Assembly: GCF_009389715.1 (NCBI RefSeq)
Contig: NC_052407.1
Location: forward strand, 4,777,154 to 4,841,153
Length of the DNA: 64,000 nt
Reading direction: 5' to 3'
From: Phoenix dactylifera
Taxonomy: Eukaryota; Streptophyta; Magnoliopsida; Arecales; Arecaceae
Below are positions 22,878 to 34,943 of this stretch, piece after piece (positions within the stretch are counted from its first letter, which is position 1; each line of letters starts with the position of its first letter). The notes under the pieces were generated by a model. The model saw only the letters and a program-made list of their open reading frames with translations, was not told the origin of the DNA and did no database searches. The position numbers were made by a program, and so were the translations under genes.

Positions 22878-23108
22878 GATGAATATCTAGCAACCTGGGC
22901 CCCTATTTTATAGATGGGTATTCCTTGGCTTGGACTTTTCAAAGTTCTAAAGCAAGTAGAAAGCTACTTGTTGGGTTTTCTTATTTTGATTATCCAACTA
23001 AAACTTGTTCTTACCATGCCTTATGCCAAATTATGATTGGTAGGCCTTGATTTTGGCCACATCATTTTTTTTTCTTGTTTCGTTTGTTGTGAAAAAATTA
23101 CTCGATGC
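22878..23108 (+). repeat. dispersed repeat, copy 2 of 2
   Basis: Partner of 8561-8816, same orientation. Both end in the same T-rich tract and GTGAAAAAATTACT. Confidence 0.75.
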
Positions 23109-23324
23109 CAAAAAAATAAAAAGCTTAACACCTCTTATTTGATATTTTAAATATTTTTTAATAGAAAAAGGCAAAAAATCCAAAATGCAAAGGTCTCTTT
23201 CTAATAATCATGATGAAGAAAGTACCAATTCAAACAAAACGGATTCAAAATTATGTTACTATATCAATAGAAATTATAAATCCTTCTATTTGCATCTATT
23301 AAGCAAGTAATATTTTTGAGTGAG

Positions 23325-23520
23325 GTCCTAAGTTACTATAAAAATATTAGAGCGGATTCGGATGGTTCATGTGGATTAGGGAACAAAGTAGTATGAGCTC
23401 CAATTGTATTGACCACTTGTTGATTGTGGGGTTTATAATTAGATTTTTGCTTCTTGTAATTAGATTTGAAGAGTTTGGGACTCTTAGATTGAGGATGCTA
23501 GATCAAATCTTACAAAGTAG
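23325..23520 (+). mobile_element. TRIM internal fragment
   Basis: ATATTAGAGCGGATTCGG and the following stretch up to GACTCTTAGATTGAGGATG parallel the inner part of the TRIM at 7375-7530. The terminal repeats are not recognisable. An old remnant. Confidence 0.5.
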
Positions 23521-24127
23521 TGTTGTAGAAAAATTATTTTGAATATTAATAAATTGCTTGTATCATTAAAAATGGGCGCGCAAATATCTATTGAAACTTC
23601 TTTATAACGCAATGCATAAATTTCTGGATTATTCTTGTGCAAACTATGAAATTAAAAATTTAACATGCAATGTGTCTTCTCTATTTATAACATCATTGAC
23701 TCATATATTGTTATTTTTATTGTATATACATGCATATGTAATTAGTGTAGTAAACTAATTAGATAGCCATGCATTCTTAAGAAAATCCGCATGGCACATA
23801 ATTTCGTTTAAGAGCACAAATCGACACAATGCCACATAGTTCTATTTAGCAGCACAAACAGACACAATACCACATAATTTTATTAAGAGCACAAATTGAC
23901 ACAAGCCGAGGTGTCCGCCACAAAGGAGAACACACAAAGCATTACAACAATAAATACGGTAAGCGACGACAACGAAGCATTATCCCATCAAGATGGGATC
24001 AACTACATGGCACAACAACCAAACACCACGCCACGGTGGCTTATTCCAATAGCTAACACCAGGAACAGCGGCTAATCAAGAGGGATTTTCAGACGCGTGC
24101 ATCGCCTCATATGGACGAGTTCCTTCT
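23521..24127. other. 3' flank of PR1-b
   Basis: The stretch 23935-24060 resembles the 3' flank of PR1-c (52930-53040), both with CCCATCAAGATGNGATCA. A possible poly(A) signal (AATAAA, minus strand) lies at 23879-23884, about 245 bases past the stop, the same distance as in PR1-c. Nothing else seen. Confidence 0.5.
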
Positions 24128-24568
24128 TCAGTGCTTGGAGGCTGGAGGGTCATAGTAGCAGACGATGAAGTAGTACTCACCATTGTGATCATGGCAAGGG
24201 TGATGTGCGCATCCGAGCCACTTGGTGTGAGGCCACACCACCTGCTTGTAGTCATCACTGCAATCCCCATGTTTGCACTTCGTCCATTCTTTCACTGCGT
24301 CATACGCGGTGGCATGGCGGTCCTTGTACACGTTCACGCCATAGTGGCTGTTGTAGGATCCGCGGCCGCAGTTGCCGGCGCTCTGCTCGGCGTAGTGTGC
24401 CAGTTCTTTGTTCCAATACAGCGGATCCACCTTGGCATCCTTTCGGGCCATGTTATGGGGATTGAGGTAATCGCTGGGGGAGTCATCGGCAAGCGATGGA
24501 TTGGGAATGGCGAGGCAGATGACGCTTGTTATTGCTAGAACTAGGGCGAGATTTTTTGGGAACTCCAT
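24128..24568 (-). CDS. divergent PR-1-like protein lacking the CAP tetrad: PR1-b
   Basis: 146 residues, single exon. Residues 1-27 form a signal peptide (PSLA, then DDSPSDYLNPHN). The CAP framework is clear (HNMAR 38-42, W52, KQVVW 108-112, LGCA 118-121, FIVCYYDPP 134-142). All four tetrad positions are altered: S71 where His is expected, GVN instead of GEN (77-79), no Glu after W95, and DYKQ instead of HYTQ (106-109). About ten residues are missing between W95 and C103. The protein stops at PPASKH, so the CAPE-type C-terminal peptide is absent. The frame is open, the signal peptide is intact and a TATA box lies 77 bases upstream. It may be an expressed neofunctional copy or a recent pseudogene; it cannot work as a canonical CAP protein. 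Flanks on both sides resemble those of PR1-c. Confidence 0.85.
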   Translation of the reverse strand: MEFPKNLALVLAITSVICLAIPNPSLADDSPSDYLNPHNMARKDAKVDPLYWNKELAHYAEQSAGNCGRGSYNSHYGVNVYKDRHATAYDAVKEWTKCKHGDCSDDYKQVVWPHTKWLGCAHHPCHDHNGEYYFIVCYYDPPASKH

Positions 24569-24644
24569 GAGCTTGTTCTTCTCTTTGTTGTCGAGAAAGG
24601 AAGAACGTGTTCATGTGATACCTGAGAAGCCCGGGAGTCGGGTT

Positions 24645-24652
24645 ATTTATAG
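24645..24652 (-). promoter_or_regulatory. TATA box of PR1-b
   Basis: TATAAATA on the minus strand, 77 bases before the ATG. Further upstream, 24757-24790 shares TATTCTCCGGC and GATAAGTT with the PR1-c promoter, and a TTGACG (W-box-like core with a TGACG half-site) is at 24985-24990. Confidence 0.7.
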
Positions 24653-25083
24653 CAAGTTGTGTGCGAGGTTAATCATGTTGTTCAGCGCCGCTCCGTAAAA
24701 TTTTAGAGAAGAGTCGTGTAAACTCTTCGTGCTTCTCTCTACCAAACTCGAAACCTAGATATTCTCCGGCCGCAGCAAAGATAAGTTTGTTTAAAGCATA
24801 AAAAAGTGGACCAAGCAAACTGATGTCACGAACTTTTGTTTTTTTTTTTTTTTGATGGGGGGATAAATTTATTACTTAGAACGGGCATATATACACATGT
24901 GAGAATCAAAAAAGAAAAAAAAAATAAATTGAACTTTCGAAGATATTATTGTGAGCACTCTGGAAATGTTCTCTATTTCATTGGTTGACGAGTTCACGTT
25001 TTATCTATGAAATTCTACAACTGTTGGTTAGTCAAACAAGCAATAAGCGCAAGAGTTGGCTTGAGAGGATTAGATACGGTTAA

Positions 25084-25088
<5 letters not shown>

Positions 25089-25146
<58 letters not shown>
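25089..25146. repeat. (TA)n microsatellite
   Basis: Uninterrupted TA dinucleotides, about 29 units. Confidence 0.95.
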
Positions 25147-25149
<3 letters not shown>

Positions 25150-25234
25150 TTAAGATATGGTTGAACGATGGCTCTCGCACCATAGTTTCTTGGATAAGAA
25201 GGTACACAAGTACGTCTACTGAATGTTTCTTCTT

Positions 25235-25236
<2 letters not shown>

Positions 25237-25296
<60 letters not shown>

Positions 25297-25661
25297 AAAC
25301 AAGAGGGAAGGGGAGAGGAAGGGACAAGCCCACCCCCGCGTAGCAGCCCCCACTGGGCCCCCCACCCCGCCAGGAGAATGTTCGATACGGGCAAACCGGG
25401 TCGTGTGTTGGGTACGCCGACCTATTTTACTTATACCCTCCCCACCCGTGAGACGGCTCGGTTACCCGACTCGATCCTCCGTGTGAGTACGTCACACCTG
25501 GCACCACCCACGCTACCAGCCGACCAGTAGCACTTCCAGACCCCGTGTCCAGGCGTGGAGCATTCGGTCCCCAAATTTAATCGACGCCCGCGCGTTTCGA
25601 ACCTGGAACCACTTGGTTGGAAGCAAACGTCCCGTTCCAACTAGGCTACCACCTTGGTGGC
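25237..25661 (-). mobile_element. tRNA-derived SINE with 57-base poly(A) tail
   Basis: On the minus strand the element starts near 25661. Its box A-like TGGTAGCCTAGTTGG (25651-25637) and box B GGTTCGAAAC (25603-25594) form an internal RNA polymerase III promoter with tRNA-like spacing. About 300 bases of GC-rich body follow. The element ends in a run of 57 A (poly-T 25237-25293 on the plus strand). Similar AATGTTTCTTC-CTT sequences flank it (25222-25236 and 25662-25675), a target duplication of about 14 bases. Head, body, tail and duplication together make the call firm; the family name is not known to me. Confidence 0.85.
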
Positions 25662-25679
25662 AATGTTTCTTCCTTTGCT

Positions 25680-28062
25680 GCCGCCCCGAGGGATAAGCAA
25701 GTACACAAGTACATCCACTGACTATTTCTTTCTTTGCGCCCGACTAATTAGTTTTAAAGAAGAAATCTTGTTGCCGATTTGAAACGTCTACTTTTTTTAT
25801 CTAACCATTGGGTGGGTGCTTTGGGGAAGTCTGGCTTGCCGCAGTAACTGCAGGACTTAGTTTTTCCTGACTTTATGGTCAGATATATTTATTTGGGGCT
25901 GTGTAAAACATCTAGCTTGCCGGACAAACAATTATGTTTAAATAGGATGGATATAAAATTAAAGTAACCTATATTTACTGGTTTGATGCATCATTTGAAT
26001 TGCTTCTAATGATTCCTATACAATGGATGTCAAACCAAATCAAACTACATCTATTTATACCAAGATGTCATTAGAGTGCGGCAGCATGCGGCAAATTGGA
26101 TATATCCGTGCCAATTCACTAGTTGGGCTTTCTTCTCCTTTTTCAACTTTCATTTTTATTTTTTTCATGTGTTGCTGCTTAGAAACATTAACATTGCTTT
26201 CATAATAGGTAAAAAGGATCGCTTCTGTGCTTATTCCATTATTTTTCTTTAGCAAACGGTGGCAAGTGAACAAATGAAATGGATAAGAAAATATTACACT
26301 AAACACTATCGAAAGAATGCCATATTCAAACTGCAGAGCAAGAGAGGTGGACAGGGTTGGTAAAGGGCATAAAAGAGCTTAAAGAAGTTGATGTCACTAG
26401 ACCCCTATATCTATCAAAGTAAATGATCATTGTATACGTATCCTTCTTGATTGCGTTAGAATAAGACAGACATGAGACATAGCGAGGTGACCTATAGCAT
26501 TGGCCTTCTCAATATGAGAAAGAAGATCAAAACAAAAGCAACCAATGACATGAAATGGAGTAAAAGCATTTTTACAATAAAAATATGCTTGTGATGATGC
26601 AGATGGATGGAGTGGTGGTTGGACGACCTTTTCTAAGTCTCTGTCAACCTTCAGACTAAGTATTCATGACAAAAGACAAAAATACGGGTTGTTGAGCTTT
26701 GCTCACGAGCAGTATCTGGTATTTTCTATATTGGTGAAGCTTTCGGGGATGAAGTAGTCGTATCCTGTTTTTTGTTTTGCGTGGCAACCAGTTGGTTATA
26801 CCAAGTCTAAACCATATCAATGATATGATGAAGCAAGGTGAAAGAAACTTCTCTATGAAAATGCTATTAATGAAGATGCAACCTTACAACGCTGATAAAG
26901 TTTTTGATAGTTATATCAAATGACTTGGGACCAAAGCTTATCTTCTTTAGACTTTGTTGTTTCCCACCAACCCTTTCTACCAAAAACAAAAGGACATATC
27001 ATCAATTAAAGTTTGTGTGAGAGCTGGTCCAACTGGACCAACTCCATTTCAGCCAAGTTGGCAAATGACTTGTCGTTTGCACTAAAAAAAGTGGCAAATA
27101 GTTCGTTAGACTTTGCCAAGAGAAAATTCAGTAGATGGTTTGCCAACTTCATTTAGAGAGAATTCAAGTATTCCATGTATGTTATATGAACTAATTTATT
27201 ATATAATTTTAGATTTACATGTGAATAATAGTCTAAGTATTCAAAATTTAAGTTATAAAATTTATTTATGTATATAGTTATGTTTAAATTAAATATTGTA
27301 TATACATTGCATATAAATAAATTTTAAAAAATTGGATCAATCCTGAAATGATTTTGGCATAAATTAAACTTTTGTTGCATCAATAAATGTTTTGATTTAA
27401 TCAGATGTGATGTTTTCTCTCTAGTCTGGCTATGATCATACGAGCTTAGGTTCTAGTTTTCTTTTGGATCTTCAGTAGGGTGATCACTAGCACATACTGA
27501 TTGATTATATATCATAGTCATAAACTAGTTTTCTTGTGGGCCACGCCAATAGGGCAATCATTGGCACATGCTATTGCAAAGATATTTTTCATGTGATTTT
27601 AAGGCTAGTTTCTTTTTGGGCCTCTAATGGGGCAATTACTAGCACATACTGATTGATGTAGTCAGGAGTTAGTCAATTTTGAAGCTTTCTATGAGCTAAT
27701 CGTGGCTATAGTCATAAAAGCTAGGAGAGAATAGTTTATCCGCTTTAATTTGAAAAATTATTTCTTCATTAAATTATTAAATATTTTGAAATTCATAAAC
27801 ATACTTTGTATCATACATTCATAATTGAGAATCTTATGTTATAAAAATTGATCTTTCATGCATAATATGCCTGATTTCGCTAGAAGCAAAGGTGACTTAC
27901 TGAGCTTTAGCTCGCTTATCTCTTTTCTATATTTTGTAGATACTGAAGAGTAGATTGGACGAGAACTATGGTTTGAGTGAAAGGAAATTAAGGCCTAGTT
28001 GACTCCATAAGTATCTATCTTAAGTAAATGAATCCATAAAACAATTGTATGGTGTTTATATT

Positions 28063-28064
<2 letters not shown>
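25680..28064. other. intergenic DNA, no gene recognised
   Basis: AT-rich. A 40-base stretch near 25190-25230 (GGATAAGAAGGTACACAAGTAC) is repeated at 25692-25735. Between 27410 and 27660 a loose repeat occurs three times: GGGCAAT/GGTGATCA, then CTAGCACATACTGATTGAT. This looks like LTR debris. The rest shows nothing. Confidence 0.35.
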
Positions 28065-28094
<30 letters not shown>

Positions 28095-28122
28095 TGTATG
28101 TATGTATGTATTTATACATACA

Positions 28123-28169
<47 letters not shown>

Positions 28170-28170
28170 G
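28065..28170. repeat. self-complementary (GTAT)n-(CATA)n microsatellite
   Basis: About ten GTAT units are followed, after a short TTTA spacer, by about ten CATA units and then a TA run. The two arms are reverse complements, so a long hairpin is possible. Confidence 0.9.
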
Positions 28171-28748
28171 AAATGGCAGATCTTGCATGACCTCTGGGAA
28201 TTTAAACCTAGGGATGTATAACTGTTTGTCACATGCATGACTCATGCCATTAGGTCGGGGTATGATAATTTGCCTTTGTTTCAACACTCGGCTGCGAAGA
28301 ATTGAAAGACACTTGCCGAATTTTTTAAAATAGCAAAATTCTAAATGTTCCCACAATCTTCAAAATAAGGAAGCACAATCTTTTGTACAATACAAAAAAT
28401 GAAAATTTAAGGCAAGTCAACTTCTTATTTGATTTGCATTCTTTTTGGTGAAAATTTGTATATGAAATTTCACAAATAAATTTTCTCAAAATATACTTTT
28501 CCTTTCGAGCCTCCTCGGACGTGTTAGATATTATTACTTGAAGATAAAATCTGCAGTAGATGAACTCTATTCATCAGTAGGAAGCTTAAATTGCTGCTTT
28601 GGAATGAGATCATTTTAATTATTTTTTTCCGAGAAGATATTGTTGATTATTGTTAAGATGAGGAACTAGGGTACTTTTATTTTAGGTTTTTCCCCCCTTA
28701 ATGCCTTCTAGTTTTAGATTTATAAGTTCATGGTTCATGGATGGGACC

Positions 28749-29443
28749 TGTTAGGGAAAAAAATGGATCATCCGGAGCACATAATCAAAGCACCGAAATC
28801 CGGTGGCAAGCATGACGACTGCAAGCATGTTCTCAGTGCACCCGACCTCAGCGCGCCCGACCTCAGCGCCCACGACCTCATCATGAACGATCCCAGCAGT
28901 CACGACCTCGGCAGGCCTGACCTCAGAAGGCGTGACCTCGGCAAACCTGGTCTCAGTTGAGTTAAGCTCGATCGACCTCAAGGCCAAGACCCAGTCAAAT
29001 GAAAAAACCGACCCCCACTTCACCGAAAATCACGTCCTCCATATTTGCGATCAAATCCCGCAATCTTCGTCTCAACGGCTACCAATGTTCAAATTTACAC
29101 AATCTCAACCGGTCGCTAGCTAGTCCGAGATCTCGGACCGTTTACGGTAATTCATTGATTCGCACAATCACACCCTACAGTAGGTAATAGCTGCACCCCC
29201 TCCTATAATAAGGGGGAAAGCTCTAAGGAAGGGATCTCCTCTCCTCCGGTTCAAAAAAGATATCTCCATTCTTTCTCTCCATTAAAAAGCCCCTCTCTGA
29301 CTTAAGTATCGGAGGGCCTTCGCAGAAACATCCGGCCAAAGACTTCTTTCAGGTCCACCGGAGACAGCCGTCTGCCACCGCACCGCAGTCGAAGCTCCTC
29401 CTCCTTGGTCCGCGGTCACCCCCGAGTCCAATTTCCAGCAACA
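28749..29443 (+). mobile_element. solo LTR of a retrotransposon
   Basis: Begins TGTTAGGGAAAA and ends CCAGCAACA (TG...CA). Near-identical 5-base duplications flank it, GGACC (28744-28748) and GAACC (29444-29448). No internal sequence or second LTR is present, so it is a solo LTR left by recombination. A TATAATAAG box (about 29204) and GACTTAAGTATCGGAGGG downstream resemble Tat-type gypsy LTRs. Length 695 bp. Confidence 0.75.
28841..28960 (+). repeat. 15-bp minisatellite, eight copies, inside the solo LTR
   Basis: Unit CCCGACCTCAGCGCG with variants, exactly 15-base spacing over 120 bases. Because 15 is a multiple of 3, one frame reads as a repeated PDLSA-like pentapeptide. Probably not coding. 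Confidence 0.85.
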
Positions 29444-29602
29444 GAACCTGCCAACTAAATAAAAAGTACAAACAAATATGCATGCCACTCTTTTTTAAGA
29501 ATAATAAACAAGTCATGACGAATAGGAGCATCACATATTTGCCAAAATCAAATATTTCTGCACTAATACCAACTTCTAAAATCTAAAAACACTATGGATA
29601 TA

Positions 29603-29780
29603 TTACCCAGAGCAGTTCTCCGAGATATTGCCCTTGGGGTAATACTTGCAGGTAATAAAGATGGCACTGCTGTCGCACTCCACCCAGGCGCACCCCATGC
29701 TGGTGGAGCTGCGCCACACCACCTGCGTTTAGTGCCGCACATCTGGCCGGCCGTGCACGTGTTGCTCTCATAATTGGTAG
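29603..29780 (-). pseudogene. PR1-psi, C-terminal half
   Basis: Reads NYESNTCTAGQMCG, a damaged HYTQVVW box, then [19 protein letters not shown] and [13 protein letters not shown]. The box shows a one-base deletion and a stop (CGGCACTAAACGCAGG). These are the end motifs of a PR-1 protein. The frame reaches a TAA at 29603 without the RPY ending. The other half lies at 35576-35885 across a copia element; 5-base target duplications flank the insert. Confidence 0.85.
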
Positions 29781-30404
29781 TGTTAGAAATCTCCTTTTTT
29801 TTGGGTAGTTTATAATGTTGAAAGGGATTTTTGTCCGACATTGCTTGTGTAGAGTTTCTTTAGATAGCTTTATAAGTATTCATATCCTACACATGTTCAA
29901 GTAACGTTTTGATGGGAATTTATGAAGGAGAAAGTCAATATAATATTAATCAAAGATTGGTATGTGGCACGTGGCACGTGTAAAATTCAGATTGGCTATG
30001 AATTTATTTATTATTTATTTTTTATACTAATACAGTTTTTTTGTACAACATAAACCGCCAAAGACAGTTTTTATCAATTTTGTACAAAAATAACTGCATC
30101 AGCAGTTATGTTTTAAACAGACACTGTTCCAATAGTTGTGTTAGTTTAGGTTTTAGTTCAGGATTATAAATAGCCAATGTCCTTCAAAGATTTTAGAGAA
30201 CTTCTTCTTTTAAACTTTTCATTCAATTGTTCTGAAAAATTCTAGTCTTGCTGGCTAGGATTCTATTTTGGTTTTGTTGTATTCTGGAGCGAATTTGCTG
30301 GATCACCAACATCAATATAGTGGAGGCAAAATTCGCTTAAGGACAGTGTTAATTCATGCTTCAAGATCGGTTTCAAACACTACAAAGGAGATTCTGCTTC
30401 AACA
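29781..30404 (+). repeat. 5' LTR of the PR1-psi copia element
   Basis: 624 bp; pairs with 34944-35575. Contains GTAAAATTCAGATTGGCTATG and a TATAAATAG box (about 30165), the likely element promoter. Confidence 0.9.
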
Positions 30405-30432
30405 ATCTTAAGCAAATTTCTTGTATTCTACA

Positions 30433-33400
30433 ATGGAGTCCAAGGTGATTAATTCGGATGTTTACAAGGTGAAAAGATTTGATGAGATGAACTTTATCTG
30501 CTGGAAGGATAAGATGTTCTTTCTCCTCACTGAATTGGCTATAGTGTATGTTCTAAATCAATCATCGCTACCTGAAACACAATCTAATGATTCTGATGAA
30601 GTGAAGGCTGCCCGAAAAATACATGAAGATGATAAAGTCCGCTATCGAGGGTACATTCTGAACCATTTGTCAGACCGACTTTACGATCTATTTAGATCCA
30701 TCCAATCTCCAAAGGAAATTTAGGCCGTCCTTGAGGACAAGTATACTTCAGAAAAATAAGGTACTGACAAATTTATTTTTTTGAAGTATTTTGAGTTTCA
30801 AATGACAGATGATAAATTTGTTATGAATCAAGTTGATGATCTACGAGTTTTGGTGTCCAAACTCAAGGATCTGAAAGTGGAAGTTTCTGAACCTCTTCAA
30901 ATTGAGGTAATTATTGCAAAATTGCCTCAGACTTGGAATAATTATCGAAAGAAACTATTGCACACTTCAAAGGATTTTACTATTGACCAACTCGTTAAAT
31001 ACATTCGGATTGAAGAAGAAACAAGGATCTGTGAGAATAAGGGTGTTAGCGAGTTTGGAATTAAGGTGAATAATGTTGAGTCTGGCATCAAGAAAGTCCA
31101 AAAGAATTATGAAAATACGAGAAAATATTTAGAATCAAGTAAGCCTAATGCAAGTAAAAAACTAAGACATGCTTCTTTTATGGAAAGAAAGGGCACTTTA
31201 AGAGAGATTGCAGGTTTAGAAAGAGGTTGAAAACTGAGAATGATCGAAAGGGTAAACAAGCTAGCATGACTAAACTAGAAAATTCTGAAATTGTTGCTAT
31301 GATTTCTAATATAAAAATTAGTATGATAACTGAGTTGAACATGGCAATAATGACGAAGTCTTCTGATTGGTGGTATGATTCTAGTGCAATGATTCATGTA
31401 TGCAATGACAAGTCTAAGTTCAAAGATTATGAAGATTTGCCACAAGGAGAGAAGCTTCTGATAGGTAATCATGACACTACAAAGGTCGTTGGAAAAGAAA
31501 CTATTGAACTACAACTTACTTTTGGAAAGAAATTGATTCTTACTAATGTTCATCATGTTCTGGACAATAGAAAGAATCTGGTTTCTGAAAGTTTTCTCTG
31601 CAAGAAGGGTCTCAAAGTTGTAATAGAGGCTGGAAAATTAATTATTTCTAAGAATGGTGTATTTATCAGATAAGGATACGCTTGTGATGGAATGTTCAAG
31701 CTTAGTATTAATAAAGTGAATATTTCTGCTTATATTGTTGATTCATCATTTTCTTTATGGCATTATCATTTAGCACATGTGAATTTTAGATCATTAAAGT
31801 TTATGTCCAATCATGGTTTAATTTCTTGTTCTGATCATAGTGATAAAAGGTGTGAAACTTGCATTCAAGCAAAGATGGCTAATAAACTTTTTCCTAAGAA
31901 TGAAAGAACCACTAATATTCTTGAACTAATTCATTCTGATATTTGTGAATTGAATGGACTTATAACTAGAGGAGGGAATAGGTACTTTATCACATTCATA
32001 GATGATTATTCTAGGTATATTGTTGTATATTTAACGAAATCAAAAGATCAAGCATTCGACATGTTTAAGAGTTATAAGGCTATGGTGGAAAATCAACAAG
32101 AGAAGAAGATTAAAACTCTATGTAGTGATAGAGGTAGAGAATATTTTTCTAATAATTTTTTTAGTTTTTTTGAAGAACATGGTATAATTCATCAAACTAG
32201 TGCACCATACACCCCACAACAAAACGGATTGGCCGAAAGAAAATATTGAATGCTTGTAGAGATGGTAAATGCTATGCTCCTACATGCCAAGTTGCCAACT
32301 AACTTATGGGGAGAGGCTTTGTTAATGGCTTGTCATGTGCACAATCGCATTCCCTCAAGAAAAATGAAAGAGTCTCCGTATGAAAGATGGAGAGGAAGGA
32401 AGCCTAATTTAGGCTATTTGAGGGTATGGGGCTGCATAGCTTATTACAGAATTCCAAATTCAAAAAGAGCAAAGTTAGGTCCTAGAGCTCTCAAAAGTAT
32501 CTTTGTGGGATATGCAGAAAACTCTAAGGCTTATAGGTCGGTAGATATTGACTCAAATGTAATTGTTGAGTCTAGAAATGTTGAATTTATTGAAACAAGT
32601 TTTCTTAACGAATTAAACGTCAATCGAACACCCATGGTTATATAGGGTAATAATGAACCTTTAGTACCACAAGATACAAGTTTAGATCCTAGTTCTTCGG
32701 TTAACAATAAAAGGAAAGCACTTGACCCTCCTAGTGAATCTAGGAGAAGTCAAAGAGCTAGGAAAAAGAAGAACTTAGGTGATGATTTTATATCTTCACA
32801 AGCTATAATGTTTTTAGTCAAAGGGAGTAGAGATGCCATGCTTGATAAAATACCAATAATCATGCATGTTGAGGAAGATCCTAAAATGTATAGAGAAGCT
32901 ATGGCGTCTAGAGATTCTGCTTTCTGGAAAGAAGCAATCAATGATAAAATGGATTCTTTGTTATCCAACAATACATGAGTGTTGGTGGATTTACCTTCTG
33001 GTTCTAAACCTATTGGTTGTAAATGGGTCTTTAGATGGAAATACAATATCGATGGATCCTTGCAGATGTTTAAGGCAAGGTTAGTAGCCAAGGGCTTTAA
33101 GCAAAGGGAAGGTGCTGATTATTTCGACACATATTCTCCGGTGGCGAGAATAACTTCCATTAGAATGTTATTTGCTTTAGCATCAATTTATAATTTATAT
33201 ATCCATCAAATGGATGTTAAAACAACATTTTTAAATGGTGATTTAGATGAGGAGGTTTACATGGAGCAGCCTGAAGGTTGTGTTACCTAGAAATAAGAAG
33301 AAGGCTTGTAAATTGATTAAATCGTTGTATGGTTTGAAACAAGTACCAAAACAATGCCATGAGAAATTTGATTCAGTGATTTTGTCAAATGGTTTTAGTC

Positions 33401-34417
33401 ACAATAGTGCGGATAAGTATGTTTATTCAAAGTTTACTAAAGAATATGGTGAGATTATATGCTTTATTTTGACTATATGTTAATCATTGGGATCAACATG
33501 AAAGGAGTAATTGAAACTAAGAAGTATTTAACTTCTTAATTCAAAATGAAGGAACTTGTAGAAGTTGATACTATCTTGGGAATCAAAGTTAAGAAAAATA
33601 GTGGGGGTTATGCTTTATGCCAATCTCATTATATTGAGAAGTTGCTAACTAAATTTAATCATTTAGGTATAAAAGAATTTAACACACCCCTAGATGTTTC
33701 AAACAAGTTGGTTGAGAATTCTGGTAGGTTTATTAGCCAAATTGATTATGCAAGTGTCATTGGCAGCTTAATGTATGCCTTGCATTGCACTAGGCCGGAT
33801 ATTGCTTTTGCGATTTGCAAACTCTCAAGGTTTACTCACAACTCTAGCACTAGACATTGGAAAGCTATAGGAAGAGTTCTTGGATATCTTAAGAGGACTA
33901 AATCCTATGAATTGTTCTATAATCAGTTTCCAAGAGTGTTAGAGGGTTATACTAATGCTAGTTGGATTACTAGCATTAGTGATAACAAATCTACGTCTGG
34001 TTGGATCTTTACTTTAGGTGGAGGAGCTGTCTCGTGGGCTTCAAAAAAGCAAACTTATATAACTCATTCCACAATAGAATATGAGTTTATAGCTTTAGCG
34101 GCAGCAGACAAAGAAGCGGAATGGCTAAGAAATTTGTTGTTAGATATAAATTTAAGTTGTGGCCACAACCGATGCCAGCGATTTCTTGGCATTATGATAG
34201 TGAAGCAACAATATCTAGAGCTTTTAGCAAGATTTATAACGGCAAGTCTAGACACATTAGTTTAAGACACGAGTACGTAAGACAACTTATATCTAAGGGG
34301 ATCATAACAGTTGCCTATATAAAATTCAGTAATAATTTGGCTGACCCGTTAACCAAAGGACTCTCGAGAGATATGATTAGGAAAACTGCCATAGGTATGG
34401 GTCTAAAGTCATTTTAA
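30433..34417 (+). pseudogene. copia gag-pol polyprotein, degraded
   Basis: ATG at 30433 opens gag (MESKVINSDVYKVKRF). A TAG at 30721 replaces what should be a Trp codon, and a further stop follows near 30757. The zinc knuckle at about 31170-31215 reads CFFYGKKGHFKRDC, with Tyr for the second Cys. Protease has YDSSAMIHV (31370-31400). Integrase shows the LWHYHLAHV...CETC zinc site, HSDIC, CSDRG and QNGLAERK (31750-32249), then a TGA. RT keeps QMDVKTTFLNG (about 33210), but the YVDD box has become YFDY (about 33465). RNase H keeps SWASKKQ, NGKSRHISLRHEYVRQLI and LADPLTKGL (33546-34417). Several frameshifts and stops; it cannot transpose by itself. Confidence 0.88.
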
Positions 34418-34943
34418 ACTTTTGTCACCAGTAATGAAAACCCAACCTTTCCTATTCTTTATTAATATTAAAGGTTTAAAGGATAATACCAAGTTTCTGA
34501 TAAGTGACGGTTTCAAGTATTAGAGGCTAATACTTACTAAAGAAAGGTAGGTATAAATATTACTTTTAATGAAGTTTGTTTGTTCTATTTGAACATGGGA
34601 GCCATGTACTAAGGCTCAAAAGAACTTCACCTATATGAACATAGAAGTGGTGCCGCATCTAATAGAAAATTGGATATTAATGTTTTGTACATGTTCATGA
34701 ATCCAGGATGTAGCACAAGGACATATATGGTGCTAAAACTTATGGTACACTTCGGAATGAAAAGGATAGAGTTTGTGTGTGTGGTACTTCCGGCTTTGAT
34801 AATAAGGAATCATGGTTTCAACTTAAGTTACTGTTGATTTCGTTGAAGTTTTGAAGTGCTTGCACTAAGAGGAGGTTTAATTCAAAAGAAACTTTCTCAA
34901 TGCATACACTCGAATAATTAGCATTACAAACTAAGTGGGAGAT

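Noticed and set aside
28065..28170. CRISPR-like array
   Set aside because: It is a plain tetranucleotide microsatellite with no spacers, and the genome is a plant's.
28730..28960. Open frame with PDLSA-like pentapeptide repeats
   Set aside because: It lies inside a solo LTR and the periodicity is a 15-bp minisatellite; no start context or domain.
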